Assembly (NCBI RefSeq): GCF_022496765.1
Contig: NZ_VANV01000020.1
Location: 11,567-75,566, forward strand
DNA length: 64,000 nucleotides
Direction of reading: 5' to 3'
Origin: Acidaminobacter sp. JC074
Lineage (GTDB): Bacteria; Bacillota; Clostridia; Peptostreptococcales; Acidaminobacteraceae
Below the pieces are notes generated by a model. That model did no database searches. It saw only the letters and a list, made by a program, of their open reading frames with translations, and was not told where the DNA came from. The translations under genes were made by a program, and so were the position numbers. Positions 52,014-60,690 of the stretch are shown in pieces (within the stretch, counting starts at the first letter, position 1; every line of letters starts with the position of its first letter).

Positions 52014-52180
52014 ATGGTCCTTTGTTAAATGGGAATCAGGTGAAATGCCTGAACAGCGCCCTCTACTGTGATCTGGACGCGTGTATGAAAAACCACTGAG
52101 GAATCGGGAAGGTATACACAAGGGAGAAAGTAAGTCAGGAGACCAGCCATAAAAAGGAAATGAGCTCGGGGATGGGGCAA
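52014..52180 (+). promoter_or_regulatory. Cobalamin riboswitch upstream of nrdD
   Basis: The leader contains the main conserved blocks of the adenosylcobalamin riboswitch in order: GGGAATCAGGTGAAATGCC, then CAGCGCCCTCTACTGTGA, CCACTG, GGGAAGG, and the B12 box as AGTCAGGAGACCAGCC. GTGTAT (52081-52086) pairs with ATACAC (52113-52118). It lies between the nrd promoter and a terminator. B12 binding should lower expression of the downstream reductase. Confidence 0.93.
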
Positions 52181-52192
52181 AGTTGGTTAGAT

Positions 52193-52219
52193 AACTGCAC
52201 CCTAAGTGCGGTTTTTATT
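52193..52219 (+). terminator. Expression-platform terminator before nrdD
   Basis: AACTGCAC-CCTAA-GTGCGGTT (8 bp with one G-T pair) followed by TTTATTT, one base before the nrdD ribosome site GGAGG. It is the likely off-switch of the cobalamin riboswitch. Confidence 0.75.
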
Positions 52220-52229
52220 TGGAGGAAAT

Positions 52230-53978
52230 ATGTTAAATAGTCAAAAAATAGTAGATTCTTATTTGAAGCAACAAGACTGGCGTGTAAAAGAAAACTCAAA
52301 TTCACCATTTTCATTTGGTGCTCTTAACAAACATATAGCAGCTGAGGTTTCAAAGGATTATTGGCTAAGACAAGTTTATCCTCAATCAATTGCAGATGGT
52401 TATGTAAATGGTGACTACCATATTCATGACTTGGGTGGCCTAACAGTATACTGTTGTGGTTATTCCATTAAAAAAGTTATTAAGATGGGGGTTACAGGTA
52501 TTCCTAATATCCCAACATCATCACCAGCAAAACACTTTGCTTCAATATTAAATCAGTTGGCAAACTTGATTACAGTTTTCCAAAATGAAATTATGGGTGC
52601 AGTAGCATTCTCTTCTGTAGATACTTACTTAGCCCCTTACATAAAAGAAGATAATTTATCATATAAAGAAGTAAAACAGCAATTACAGAACTTTATATTC
52701 TCAATCAACTCTAATTCAAGAGGTGGTGCAGAGCCAGCATTTTCTAATATTACATTAGACTTAACACCGCCAAGAGATTTGATTGACGAGGAAGTTTACT
52801 TCGGTGAAGGCCGTTTAAACTATACATACAGAGATTGTCAGAATGAAATGAACTTATTTAATAGGGCCTTTTATGAACTTATGGACAATGGTGATGCTGA
52901 AGGTAGACCTTTTGCTTATCCAATACCAACATACAACATTCATGACCGATTTGACTTTGACAACACAATGAACGATGCCTTATGGGATATGGCAGGTAAG
53001 TTTGGTTACCCATACTTTGCTAATTTCCTAAATAGCGACATGGATCCAGAAGATGCAAGAAGCATGTGTTGTCGTTTAAGACTTGACCTGAGAGAACTAG
53101 AAAGAAAGAACGGTGGTCTTTTCGGTGCAGGTGAATCTACAGGCTCTATCGGTGTTGTGACACTTAATATGCCGCGTTACGGTTATGAAGCCAAGACAAA
53201 AGAAGAGCTATTTAACTTAATTGATAAGAATATGGTACTGGCTAAAGACAGTCTTGAAATCAAGAGACAGTTTTTACAAGAACATGTAGTTGATTTAAAC
53301 CTAGTGCCTGCTTTTAACACATATGTTGGCACTTTAGGCAATCACTTTTCGACGATTGGTCTTGTTGGTTTAAATGAAATGTGTGAAAACTTCTTAGGCA
53401 AAGACATCTTATCTGAAGAAGGTCATGACTTAACAGTAGAAGTACTTAACTATATGAGAGAAAGATTGAGTGACTTCCAAGAAGAAACTGAAAATCTATA
53501 CAATTTAGAAGCAACACCTGCAGAGTCTACAGCTTATAGACTTGCTAAAAAAGACAAGGAACAGTACTTTGATATCATCACTCAAGGGACTCAAGATGTA
53601 CCATATTATACAAACTCTTGTCATATACCAGTAAACAAGGTTGAATCCATCCAACAGGTATTTGATCACCAAGATGACATTCAAGTTTTATTTACAGGTG
53701 GTACAGTTATTCATGTATTCTTAGGTTCACCAGTATCTGGTGCCAAGGCCAAGCAAATTGTAAAAACAGTTTGTGAGAAATACAGGGTACCTTATGTGAG
53801 TTTATCACCAGTCAACCACTATTGCCCGGACCATGGTTATATCAGTCAGAAGACAGATGTGTGTCCATCTTGTGGTAAAGAAGTTGAAAAGTATCAAAGA
53901 ATTACAGGCTATTTAAGAAACGTTAAATATTTTAATGATGGCAAACGTGAAGAGTTTGGAGACAGGACGCAAATATGA
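52230..53978 (+). CDS. nrdD: Anaerobic (class III) ribonucleoside-triphosphate reductase without ATP-cone
   Basis: 582 residues. The protein begins at the catalytic domain (DWRVKENSNSPFSFGALNKHI), so the N-terminal ATP-cone of longer NrdD proteins is missing. The zinc site is CPDHG...CPSCG and the glycyl radical lies in RITGYLRN near the C-terminus. It reduces ribonucleotides to deoxyribonucleotides without oxygen, using a radical placed by NrdG. The ATG at 52230 follows GGAGG; an upstream GTG at 52206 would lie in the terminator hairpin. The gene overlaps nrdG by 4 bases. Confidence 0.95.
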   Translation: MLNSQKIVDSYLKQQDWRVKENSNSPFSFGALNKHIAAEVSKDYWLRQVYPQSIADGYVNGDYHIHDLGGLTVYCCGYSIKKVIKMGVTGIPNIPTSSPAKHFASILNQLANLITVFQNEIMGAVAFSSVDTYLAPYIKEDNLSYKEVKQQLQNFIFSINSNSRGGAEPAFSNITLDLTPPRDLIDEEVYFGEGRLNYTYRDCQNEMNLFNRAFYELMDNGDAEGRPFAYPIPTYNIHDRFDFDNTMNDALWDMAGKFGYPYFANFLNSDMDPEDARSMCCRLRLDLRELERKNGGLFGAGESTGSIGVVTLNMPRYGYEAKTKEELFNLIDKNMVLAKDSLEIKRQFLQEHVVDLNLVPAFNTYVGTLGNHFSTIGLVGLNEMCENFLGKDILSEEGHDLTVEVLNYMRERLSDFQEETENLYNLEATPAESTAYRLAKKDKEQYFDIITQGTQDVPYYTNSCHIPVNKVESIQQVFDHQDDIQVLFTGGTVIHVFLGSPVSGAKAKQIVKTVCEKYRVPYVSLSPVNHYCPDHGYISQKTDVCPSCGKEVEKYQRITGYLRNVKYFNDGKREEFGDRTQI

Positions 53979-54466
53979 AAATAAGGTATAAATCAATTAC
54001 ACATGAACGTTTGGAAGATGCCCCTTTTGTAGGTGCATTGGTATGTGCATTAGATTGCAATATAGGCTGCAAGGGTTGTTTTAACCAGTCCTTAAAAGAG
54101 GCGCCTATCTTCTATAAAAAGGCAGATGAAGTCCTAGATGAGATTATGTCTAATCCTTTTAATGAAGGTGTTATTTTAGCAGGTCTTGAATGGTCACTTC
54201 AACCCAGTGAGTTGATGGCTATGATCAAATCATGTGCATCTAAAAACATACCCGTAATTGTTTATACTGGCCATAAGATTGAAACATTTTTAAGACGTGT
54301 TCCAAAGATCAAAAACTACCCTGAGGTACTGATTAAGTACGGTGCTTATGACGAGTCTAAACTGTCACTGACTCATGAAGCTTATGGTGTTAGATTGGCT
54401 TCAACCAATCAAAACATCCAGTCAGTAGCAGACATCATGGAAGTTTATTATAAAAGAGTTATATAA
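53975..54466 (+). CDS. nrdG: Anaerobic ribonucleotide reductase activating protein
   Basis: 163-residue radical-SAM enzyme. The [4Fe-4S] motif CxxxCxxC is CNIGCKGC at about residues 29-36; ILAGLEWSLQP is the SAM-binding strand. It generates the glycyl radical in NrdD. The start overlaps the nrdD stop, and a GAAA-loop terminator follows the gene, so this is a two-gene operon. Confidence 0.95.
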   Translation: MKIRYKSITHERLEDAPFVGALVCALDCNIGCKGCFNQSLKEAPIFYKKADEVLDEIMSNPFNEGVILAGLEWSLQPSELMAMIKSCASKNIPVIVYTGHKIETFLRRVPKIKNYPEVLIKYGAYDESKLSLTHEAYGVRLASTNQNIQSVADIMEVYYKRVI

Positions 54467-54482
54467 CAAATGTATTACTAGG

Positions 54483-54516
54483 ACAGCATTTCGAAAGAAG
54501 TGCTGTTATTTTTTTG
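54483..54516 (+). terminator. Terminator after nrdG
   Basis: A 10-bp stem (ACAGCATTTC / GAAGTGCTGT, one G-T pair) closed by a GAAA tetraloop and followed by TTATTTTTTT. Confidence 0.88.
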
Positions 54517-54606
54517 TCGATATGTAGAAGAAAAGTCCTGAAAAGTCTATCTAAGATTTTAATAGCCATTTCCGGGTAGTGTATTAATGAGGAGGTGGGT
54601 AATCAT

Positions 54607-55080
54607 ATGGGGAATACAGTAATAGACATAATTGAGGGGATTGGTAAAAGTGAGGACAAGTTATTAGAAATCCTTATAGAGATTCAAAATCAAGAGACTT
54701 ATAATTATCTTTCTAAGTCAAATATTGAAGAGGTATCTAGGTACTTAGATATTTCTGTAACGAAAATATACGGGATTGCAGAATTTTATTCTATGTTATC
54801 AACTGTAAAGAGGGGCAAACATATCATCAGACTTTGTAATTCTACACCCTGTTATTTAGAGGATGGCATGCATGTGAAGAAAATATTTGAAGACATTTTA
54901 GGTATCGGTGTGGGACAGACTACTGAAGATGGCATGTTTTCTTTAGAATACTGCTCTTGTCTGGGTGCATGTGATCAGGCTCCTGCTGTTCAAATAGATG
55001 ATGCTATTTATGGCAGGCTTGATAGAAATAAGATATTTGATTTGATTTCAACCATTAGAAGGAGGGACTTAGATGAGTAA
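54607..55080 (+). CDS. Hydrogenase subunit HydC/HndA, NuoE-like [2Fe-2S] protein
   Basis: 157-residue thioredoxin-fold ferredoxin. The four cluster ligands are in CNSTPCYL and CSCLGACD, as in NuoE. The N-terminal helical region (YLSKSNIEEVSRYLDIS, then GIAEFYSML) is normal. It is the first gene of a three-gene unit with a NuoF-like and a HydA-like subunit; this set forms NAD(P)-linked, probably electron-bifurcating [FeFe]-hydrogenases. ATG at 54607 is taken; a GTG at 54595 is in frame but overlaps the GGAGG site. Confidence 0.92.
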   Translation: MGNTVIDIIEGIGKSEDKLLEILIEIQNQETYNYLSKSNIEEVSRYLDISVTKIYGIAEFYSMLSTVKRGKHIIRLCNSTPCYLEDGMHVKKIFEDILGIGVGQTTEDGMFSLEYCSCLGACDQAPAVQIDDAIYGRLDRNKIFDLISTIRRRDLDE

Positions 55081-56347
55081 ATTATTATTTGATCCTTCTG
55101 AAACCTTATTATCTTTTGATTCTTATCAAAAATCAGATGGCTTTAAGGCGCTTGCGTGTGTATTGAAAATGAAGCCTGAAGATGTTATCAAAGAGATCCA
55201 AGATTCAAAACTCGTTGGTAGAGGAGGGGCTGGATTTCCAGTAGGTATAAAAATGTCTTCGGTCCTAAGTGAAAAAGATGGGCCTAAGTACATTGTTTGT
55301 AATGCAGATGAAGGTGAACCAGGTACCTTTAAGGACAGGGAACTTTTAAAAAGAAACTCTATGAAAGTCCTCGAAAGCATGGTCATAGCTGCTTATGCAA
55401 TTGGGGCGTCAAAGGGCTATCTGTATGTTAGGGGTGAGTATAACTTTTTAAAAGATCAGATACTAAACCAGCTGGATGATATGAGAAAAAATCATTATTT
55501 AGGTGACGATATTTTAGGCTCTGGCTATGACTTTGACATTGAATACCGGTCAGGCATTGGGGCTTATATATGTGGTGAAGAAACAGCCCTCATTGAATCC
55601 ATTGAGGGACGTTCAGGCGACCCTAGAGTTAAGCCGCCTTATACGGCATCTAAGGGACTTTGGAATAAACCGACTCTCATTCATAACGTAGAGACCCTTA
55701 TCAACATTCTACCTATTATGAATTATGGTGCAGACTATTACAAGCAGTTTGGCACTGAAAAAAGTACTGGGACAAAACTCTTTTCAGTATCGGGTTCTAT
55801 AAAAAACAAGGGCGTTTATGAAGTCCCCTTTGGTACCACATTAAATAAACTTCTAGACCTTTGCGGTGGGCCTACAGGCAGGATTAAGTTTGTTCAAATA
55901 GGTGGTTCGTCAGGTATTGTCTTATCCAAAGACCAATTAGACATAGAACTGTCTCATGAGGCATTTGAAAAGATCAATGCAGGTCTTGGATCAGGAGCTG
56001 TTTATGTAGCCGATGAATCGGTTTGTATCATAGATTTTTTAAATGCCACAGCCGCTTTCTTTAGACATGAGTCTTGTGGTAAATGTACACCTTGTAGGGA
56101 AGGCAACAGGCATATTGAAAAGATATTAGCCAGCTTCAAAGAAGGCCAGGGTAAGCTTGAAGATATAGATGTCTTATTAAGAACCAGCAAGGTTATGAAA
56201 GAAGCGTCCTTCTGTGGATTAGGTCAAACAGCGACCAGTGCCTTGTCATCAGCCATTGAAGTTTTTAAAGAAGAGTTTATAGAGCATATTGAAGGTAAGT
56301 GTAGGACAGGTGTTTGTAAGATAGGAGGTCTCTCTCATGAAAGTTAA
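55073..56347 (+). CDS. Hydrogenase subunit HydB/HndC, NuoF-like NAD(P)H:FMN subunit
   Basis: 424 residues. GRGGAGFPVGIKMS and CNADEGEPGTFKDRE bind FMN and NAD(P)H; SCGKCTPCREG supplies three Cys of a [4Fe-4S] cluster with a fourth downstream. It is the NuoF core alone: the N-terminal [2Fe-2S] domain and the C-terminal double-ferredoxin extension of the longer Thermotoga-type HydB are absent. It overlaps hydC by 8 bases and the catalytic subunit by 11 bases. Confidence 0.92.
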   Translation: MSKLLFDPSETLLSFDSYQKSDGFKALACVLKMKPEDVIKEIQDSKLVGRGGAGFPVGIKMSSVLSEKDGPKYIVCNADEGEPGTFKDRELLKRNSMKVLESMVIAAYAIGASKGYLYVRGEYNFLKDQILNQLDDMRKNHYLGDDILGSGYDFDIEYRSGIGAYICGEETALIESIEGRSGDPRVKPPYTASKGLWNKPTLIHNVETLINILPIMNYGADYYKQFGTEKSTGTKLFSVSGSIKNKGVYEVPFGTTLNKLLDLCGGPTGRIKFVQIGGSSGIVLSKDQLDIELSHEAFEKINAGLGSGAVYVADESVCIIDFLNATAAFFRHESCGKCTPCREGNRHIEKILASFKEGQGKLEDIDVLLRTSKVMKEASFCGLGQTATSALSSAIEVFKEEFIEHIEGKCRTGVCKIGGLSHES

Positions 56348-58058
56348 TTTAACCATTAATGGTCATCAAGTTCATGCAGATGAGAACAAGACCATTTTAC
56401 AAGTGGCAAAAGACAATCATATTAGGATTCCAACCCTTTGTTATCATCCCGATTTAAGGGCAAAGGGCAATTGCCGTGTTTGTTTGGTTGAGGTTGAAGG
56501 TTATAGAAACCTACAAGCAGCATGTATGACCAAAGTAGCTGAAGGTATGGTTGTAAACACCAACAACGAAAGGGTTCGTGAAGCCAGAAGAATTGTCGTT
56601 GAACTCATTCTAGCCAATCATGATCAAAACTGTACCATCTGTCACTCCAATGGTGTTTGTGAACTCCAGAGATTGACTGAAGAGCTTAATATCAAGGAAA
56701 ACAGGTATGAAAATATTCTTGACCAAGAAGAGATCATGTATGGCAATCCATCTGTTGTAAGAGATATGAACAAGTGTATTAAATGTGGCAGATGTGTTCA
56801 AGCCTGCAATGATGTTCAGCGTGTTGGTGCCATTTACAACATTGGCAGGTCAACTGAAATGAGAATGGGACCAGCTTATGACTATGACTTGACCCAGGTG
56901 TCTTGTACTTATTGCGGACAATGCATCAGTGTATGCCCTGTAGGTGCCATTTATGAAAAGGATGATGTGGTAGCCGTACTTGAAGCCATTGAAGATAAAA
57001 CGAAGACGGTTATTATACAAATAGCACCATCCATAAGAGTTTCTGTTGGTGAAGTCTTCGGTATGAAACCTGGTACCTTGGTCACTGGCAAACTTGTCAA
57101 AGCCTTAAGGATGATTGGTTTTGACCGTGTCTTCGATACCGACTTTACAGCTGACTTGACTATTTTAGAAGAAGGTACTGAGTTTATAGGTCGTATTAAA
57201 AATGGTGGGGTTTTACCAATGTTGACCTCTTGTTCTCCAGGCTGGATCAACTATATTGAAAACTTTTATCCAGAGCTTTTAGACCACTTGTCATCTTGTA
57301 AGTCACCTCAGCAAATGTTTGGCGCTTTGGCCAAAACTTACTACGTCGATAAACTGGGCATTAATCCTGAGGATTTGATTGTTGTTTCATGTATGCCATG
57401 TACAGCTAAGAAGTTTGAAGCCTTACGACCTGAAATGGGCAGAGATGGCATCCAGGATGTGGATTATGTTTTAACAACAAGAGAGATTGGTAGAATGATC
57501 AAGATGCAGGGCTACAATCTAGAGCATATGGATGAAGATTCATTTGATGAACCATTTGGTATCACAACAGGTGCAGGCCTTATTTTTGGAGCCTCTGGTG
57601 GTGTGATGGAAGCAGCTTTAAGATCTGTTTATGAAATTCTAACAGGAGAAGAACTTAAATCTATTGATTTTCATAATGTCAGGGGCCTAGATGGTTTTAA
57701 AGAGGCAAGCGTCATGATTGGTGATTTAGAAGTCAAAGTAGCCATTACCAACAGTCTAAAAAATGCCAAAGTCATGTTAGAAAAGATTAAGGCAGGACAA
57801 GCAGACTATCATTTTGTAGAAGTCATGTGTTGTCCAGGGGGGTGTATTGGTGGCGGCGGACAGCCTAGACCAACCAATAATGTCATAAGAATTGAAAGAA
57901 TCAAAGGCATTTATAATTCTGAGAAACAGATGAAACTTAGAAAATCACATGAAAATCCAGCTGTTAAGCAACTCTATAAGGAATTTCTAGATATGCCTAA
58001 CAGTCATATAGCCCATCAACTCCTTCATACGAAATATACAAATAAAAGAGACAAATAG
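56337..58058 (+). CDS. [FeFe]-hydrogenase catalytic subunit HydA/HndD
   Basis: 573 residues. Cluster domains run in order: an N-terminal [2Fe-2S] (CYHPDLRAKGNCRVC), a His-Cys3 [4Fe-4S] (HDQNCTICHSNGVC), two [4Fe-4S] motifs (CIKCGRCVQAC, CTYCGQCISVCP), then the H-cluster domain. H-cluster loops are TSCSPGW, MPCTAKKFE and EVMCCPGGCIGGGGQP. Loop 1 has Ser where the standard motif TSCCPxW has a second Cys. A C-terminal small-subunit-like tail follows. It evolves or oxidises H2, exchanging electrons with ferredoxin and NAD(P)H via its partners. It probably disposes of electrons from Vor and other ferredoxin-reducing enzymes. Confidence 0.94.
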   Translation: MKVNLTINGHQVHADENKTILQVAKDNHIRIPTLCYHPDLRAKGNCRVCLVEVEGYRNLQAACMTKVAEGMVVNTNNERVREARRIVVELILANHDQNCTICHSNGVCELQRLTEELNIKENRYENILDQEEIMYGNPSVVRDMNKCIKCGRCVQACNDVQRVGAIYNIGRSTEMRMGPAYDYDLTQVSCTYCGQCISVCPVGAIYEKDDVVAVLEAIEDKTKTVIIQIAPSIRVSVGEVFGMKPGTLVTGKLVKALRMIGFDRVFDTDFTADLTILEEGTEFIGRIKNGGVLPMLTSCSPGWINYIENFYPELLDHLSSCKSPQQMFGALAKTYYVDKLGINPEDLIVVSCMPCTAKKFEALRPEMGRDGIQDVDYVLTTREIGRMIKMQGYNLEHMDEDSFDEPFGITTGAGLIFGASGGVMEAALRSVYEILTGEELKSIDFHNVRGLDGFKEASVMIGDLEVKVAITNSLKNAKVMLEKIKAGQADYHFVEVMCCPGGCIGGGGQPRPTNNVIRIERIKGIYNSEKQMKLRKSHENPAVKQLYKEFLDMPNSHIAHQLLHTKYTNKRDK

Positions 58059-58080
58059 ACCTTAACCGGTCTATTTTTCT
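58056..58080 (+). terminator. Terminator after the hydrogenase operon
   Basis: TAGACC pairs with GGTCTA over a 6-base loop, followed by five T residues. It overlaps the hydA stop codon. Confidence 0.7.
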
Positions 58081-58143
58081 GTACATACTGATAGGGATGA
58101 CTTATAATATTTTTAGTGGCTTATGCCAATTAAGGGAGGTTGT

Positions 58144-58899
58144 ATGAAAGTAAAGGGGATATATTTTAGTCCGACAGGGACATCTAAGAAAGTTGTAGAA
58201 AGCATTTGTAAATCATTATCAAGTGAAGTCAAGTATGTAGACATAACACTACCTAAAAAGAGAAGTGTGATGACAGAGATCAAAGAAGATCTTGTGGTGC
58301 TTGGTCTTCCTGTTTACTCAGGTAGAATACCACTTACAGTAGATGGATACATAAAATCTTTAGTAGGCCATGATACACCTTGTGTTGTGGTTGCTGTTTA
58401 TGGTAACAGAGATTATGATGATGCCCTTTTGGAAATGAAAGACATCATGAAGGAAAGGGGTTTTAAAACCCTTGCTGCAGGTGCATTTATTGGTGTCCAT
58501 TCTTATACCACTCAAGTAGCAGGCGGAAGACCGGATACAAAAGATCTTGAGATTTGTAGAGAATTTGCTGAAAATATAAAAGAGGCTCTGAATAAAGAGG
58601 GTGATCTTAAAGTGAAAGGCAAGTTTCCATATAAGGCAAGAAAAACTGCCAGTCCGATTGGTCCAGTTATTGATGAAAGATGTTTATCATGTGGCATTTG
58701 TGCCATTAACTGTCCAACAGGTGCATTGATATACAATGGCAAGCTAAAAATTGATGACACTTTATGTATCAAATGTAATGCCTGTGTAAGAAAATGTCCA
58801 ATTGAAGCCATTAGCTTTGGTGGCAAGCTGGACCCCTTTGAAAAATGGCTGATAGAAAACTGTTCTGAAAGAAAAGAACCTGAATACTTTACACTTTAA
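58144..58899 (+). CDS. EFR1-type flavodoxin-ferredoxin fusion
   Basis: 251 residues. The N-terminal flavodoxin domain has the FMN-phosphate loop SPTGTSKK near residue 8 and VYGNRDYDDAL in the second loop; two [4Fe-4S] motifs (CLSCGICAINCP, CIKCNACVRKCP) end the protein. Such EFR1-type proteins carry electrons between ferredoxin and flavin partners. It is a single gene behind GGGAGG, next to the hydrogenase operon. Confidence 0.9.
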   Translation: MKVKGIYFSPTGTSKKVVESICKSLSSEVKYVDITLPKKRSVMTEIKEDLVVLGLPVYSGRIPLTVDGYIKSLVGHDTPCVVVAVYGNRDYDDALLEMKDIMKERGFKTLAAGAFIGVHSYTTQVAGGRPDTKDLEICREFAENIKEALNKEGDLKVKGKFPYKARKTASPIGPVIDERCLSCGICAINCPTGALIYNGKLKIDDTLCIKCNACVRKCPIEAISFGGKLDPFEKWLIENCSERKEPEYFTL

Positions 58900-58922
58900 A
58901 AGAAGACCTGGTGGTCTTCTTT
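58899..58922. terminator. Bidirectional terminator between EFR1-type gene and nadD
   Basis: AAAGAAGACC-TGGT-GGTCTTCTTT, a perfect 10-bp stem. The convergent nadD gene stops at 58921. Confidence 0.82.
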
Positions 58923-59508
58923 ATTTGTATAGGTTATTTGATTTTATAATAGACAGTATATCTGGATGTAAAAATCTAGAAACCAAAAGTTTATTTTTAA
59001 TCCCATGTCGGATCATGGTTGAAGAAATACCTTCTAGTGCCATCTCATGGATTTTACATGGACAGTTAAGCTGTTTTATGACCTTCTTGCTAGCTGGTAA
59101 GTCCTCTTTCTCTCTTAGAATAACTGAAAAACTCACCAAGCTTTCAAGCTCATGAACAGATGGCCAAGATAAGATATGATTAAAGACATCAGAACCAAGA
59201 ATATAATGAAGCTCTGCATCTTTATAAGCTTTTTTTAGTTGATGAATGATGTCTATGTCATAGCCTTCAATTTGATGGCGAATGATTTCGTCAGTGACCT
59301 CAATGTTTTTTTCGCCTAAGAGGGCCACTCTACACATCTGGAGTCTAACAGCTGCTGAAGAGATCGTTTCATCCTTATGAGGCGCATCATAAAGCGGCAC
59401 TATGATGACCTTATCAAGTTCATTTGTCAGATTTCTAGCGATGGAAATATGACCATTATGTATAGGATCAAAAGTTCCTAAAAAAATTCCAATCTTAAGT
59501 TTAGACAT
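58921..59508 (-). CDS. nadD: Nicotinate-nucleotide adenylyltransferase
   Basis: 195 residues. GTFDPIHNGHISIA is the nucleotidyltransferase HxGH motif, followed by PHKDE, YILGSDVFNHILSW and ISSTMIR. It makes deamido-NAD in the essential NAD pathway. The ATG at 59508 has an AAGGTAG site; a longer frame would add 55 residues across the divergent promoter and is rejected. No HD-domain partner (YqeK) is next to it here. Confidence 0.94.
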   Translation of the reverse strand: MSKLKIGIFLGTFDPIHNGHISIARNLTNELDKVIIVPLYDAPHKDETISSAAVRLQMCRVALLGEKNIEVTDEIIRHQIEGYDIDIIHQLKKAYKDAELHYILGSDVFNHILSWPSVHELESLVSFSVILREKEDLPASKKVIKQLNCPCKIHEMALEGISSTMIRHGIKNKLLVSRFLHPDILSIIKSNNLYK

Positions 59509-59615
59509 ATCTACCTTCTTTCTGTTATTATTATACACGATTATAGATGAATATGACATGAAATATAGGGTATAATCAATATGTAGAAGTAGGTAAAAGG
59601 AGAATTGGAGAAAAA

Positions 59616-60680
59616 ATGGATTATAAAGAATACGTAGAATATCTACTTGGGGAAACCATGAAACATAAGGCAACAGACTTACATATTTGTGTAGGTTCTA
59701 AACCTTTGATTCGCGTGAATTCAAAACTACAACCTGTAGAAGGTTCTGAAGTGATAAAACCTGATGTGATTGATGAAATTGTACAGGTTTATTTGGATGA
59801 TAAAAAATATGAAAAACTAGAGAAAAATAAGTCTGTTGACTTGTCTTACTCAGTACCTAGACTGGGACGCTTTAGATGCAATTTCTATTATCAGAGAGGG
59901 ACTGTAGCAATTGCTATAAGATCTTTACCCCTTGAAATTCCTGATTTGGATTCCTTAAGGCTACCAGAGAATATTATGAGATTTACTTCTAAAAAGAAGG
60001 GGCTTGTCATCATTACTGGGGCAACTGGATCTGGTAAATCCACAACCCTTGCAAGTCTAATCTCTACCATAAATCAACAGTACCATTATCATATAACAAC
60101 CATAGAGGATCCTGTTGAGTACTTACATAGACACCAAAAAAGCCTGGTGACCCAAAGAGAAGTTGGTTCAGATGCCAACTCATTTGTCTCTGCTTTAAGA
60201 GGTGCTCTTAGAGAAGATCCAGATGTGGTCATGGTTGGTGAGATGAGAGATATGGAAACCATAGCCACTGTACTCACAGCTGCCGAAACTGGTCATTTGG
60301 TCTTTTCAACCCTACATACAAGTGGGGCCGTTAAAAGCATTGATAGAATACTGGATGTCTTTCCAAACAGTCAACATGACCAGATCAGAAGCCAGCTGGC
60401 AACGGTTTTAGAAGGTGTTGTCACCCAGCATTTGATTCCAACCAAAGACCAAAAGGGATTGGTACTTGCTTGTGAAATCATGATGGTAACACCAGCCATC
60501 AGAAACTTAATTAGAGAGGGCAAGCACTATCAGATTAACAATCTGATTCAAGGTGGTAGAAGTGAAGGTATGCATTCTTTAGAAAGAGAACTGGCAAAAC
60601 TGTGTAAAGAAGGCATAATAGATGTGGACGAGGCTAGGTTGAGAGCCCATGATCCACAGCTATTCGATTCATACTTATAA
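59616..60680 (+). CDS. pilT: PilT-like retraction ATPase
   Basis: 354 residues. The N-terminal PAS-like domain includes TDLHICVGSKPLIRVN; Walker A is GATGSGKST near residue 135, the Asp box has TIEDPVEYLH, Walker B is PDVVMVGEMRD and the His box is AAETGHLVFSTLHT. These are hallmarks of PilT/PilU. It would power depolymerisation of type IV pili, and here it is the first gene of a cluster including pilC and pilin-like genes. TATAAT at 59571-59576 is a likely -10. Confidence 0.93.
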   Translation: MDYKEYVEYLLGETMKHKATDLHICVGSKPLIRVNSKLQPVEGSEVIKPDVIDEIVQVYLDDKKYEKLEKNKSVDLSYSVPRLGRFRCNFYYQRGTVAIAIRSLPLEIPDLDSLRLPENIMRFTSKKKGLVIITGATGSGKSTTLASLISTINQQYHYHITTIEDPVEYLHRHQKSLVTQREVGSDANSFVSALRGALREDPDVVMVGEMRDMETIATVLTAAETGHLVFSTLHTSGAVKSIDRILDVFPNSQHDQIRSQLATVLEGVVTQHLIPTKDQKGLVLACEIMMVTPAIRNLIREGKHYQINNLIQGGRSEGMHSLERELAKLCKEGIIDVDEARLRAHDPQLFDSYL

Positions 60681-60690
60681 AGAGGTCGCA

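Noticed and set aside
54607..58058. Part of respiratory complex I (nuoEFG)
   Set aside because: The third subunit carries complete [FeFe]-hydrogenase loops 2 and 3 and there are no membrane Nuo subunits.
58921..59673. A 250-residue NadD
   Set aside because: The extra 55 residues cover the divergent promoter region and do not resemble NadD; the HxGH motif is correctly placed from 59508.
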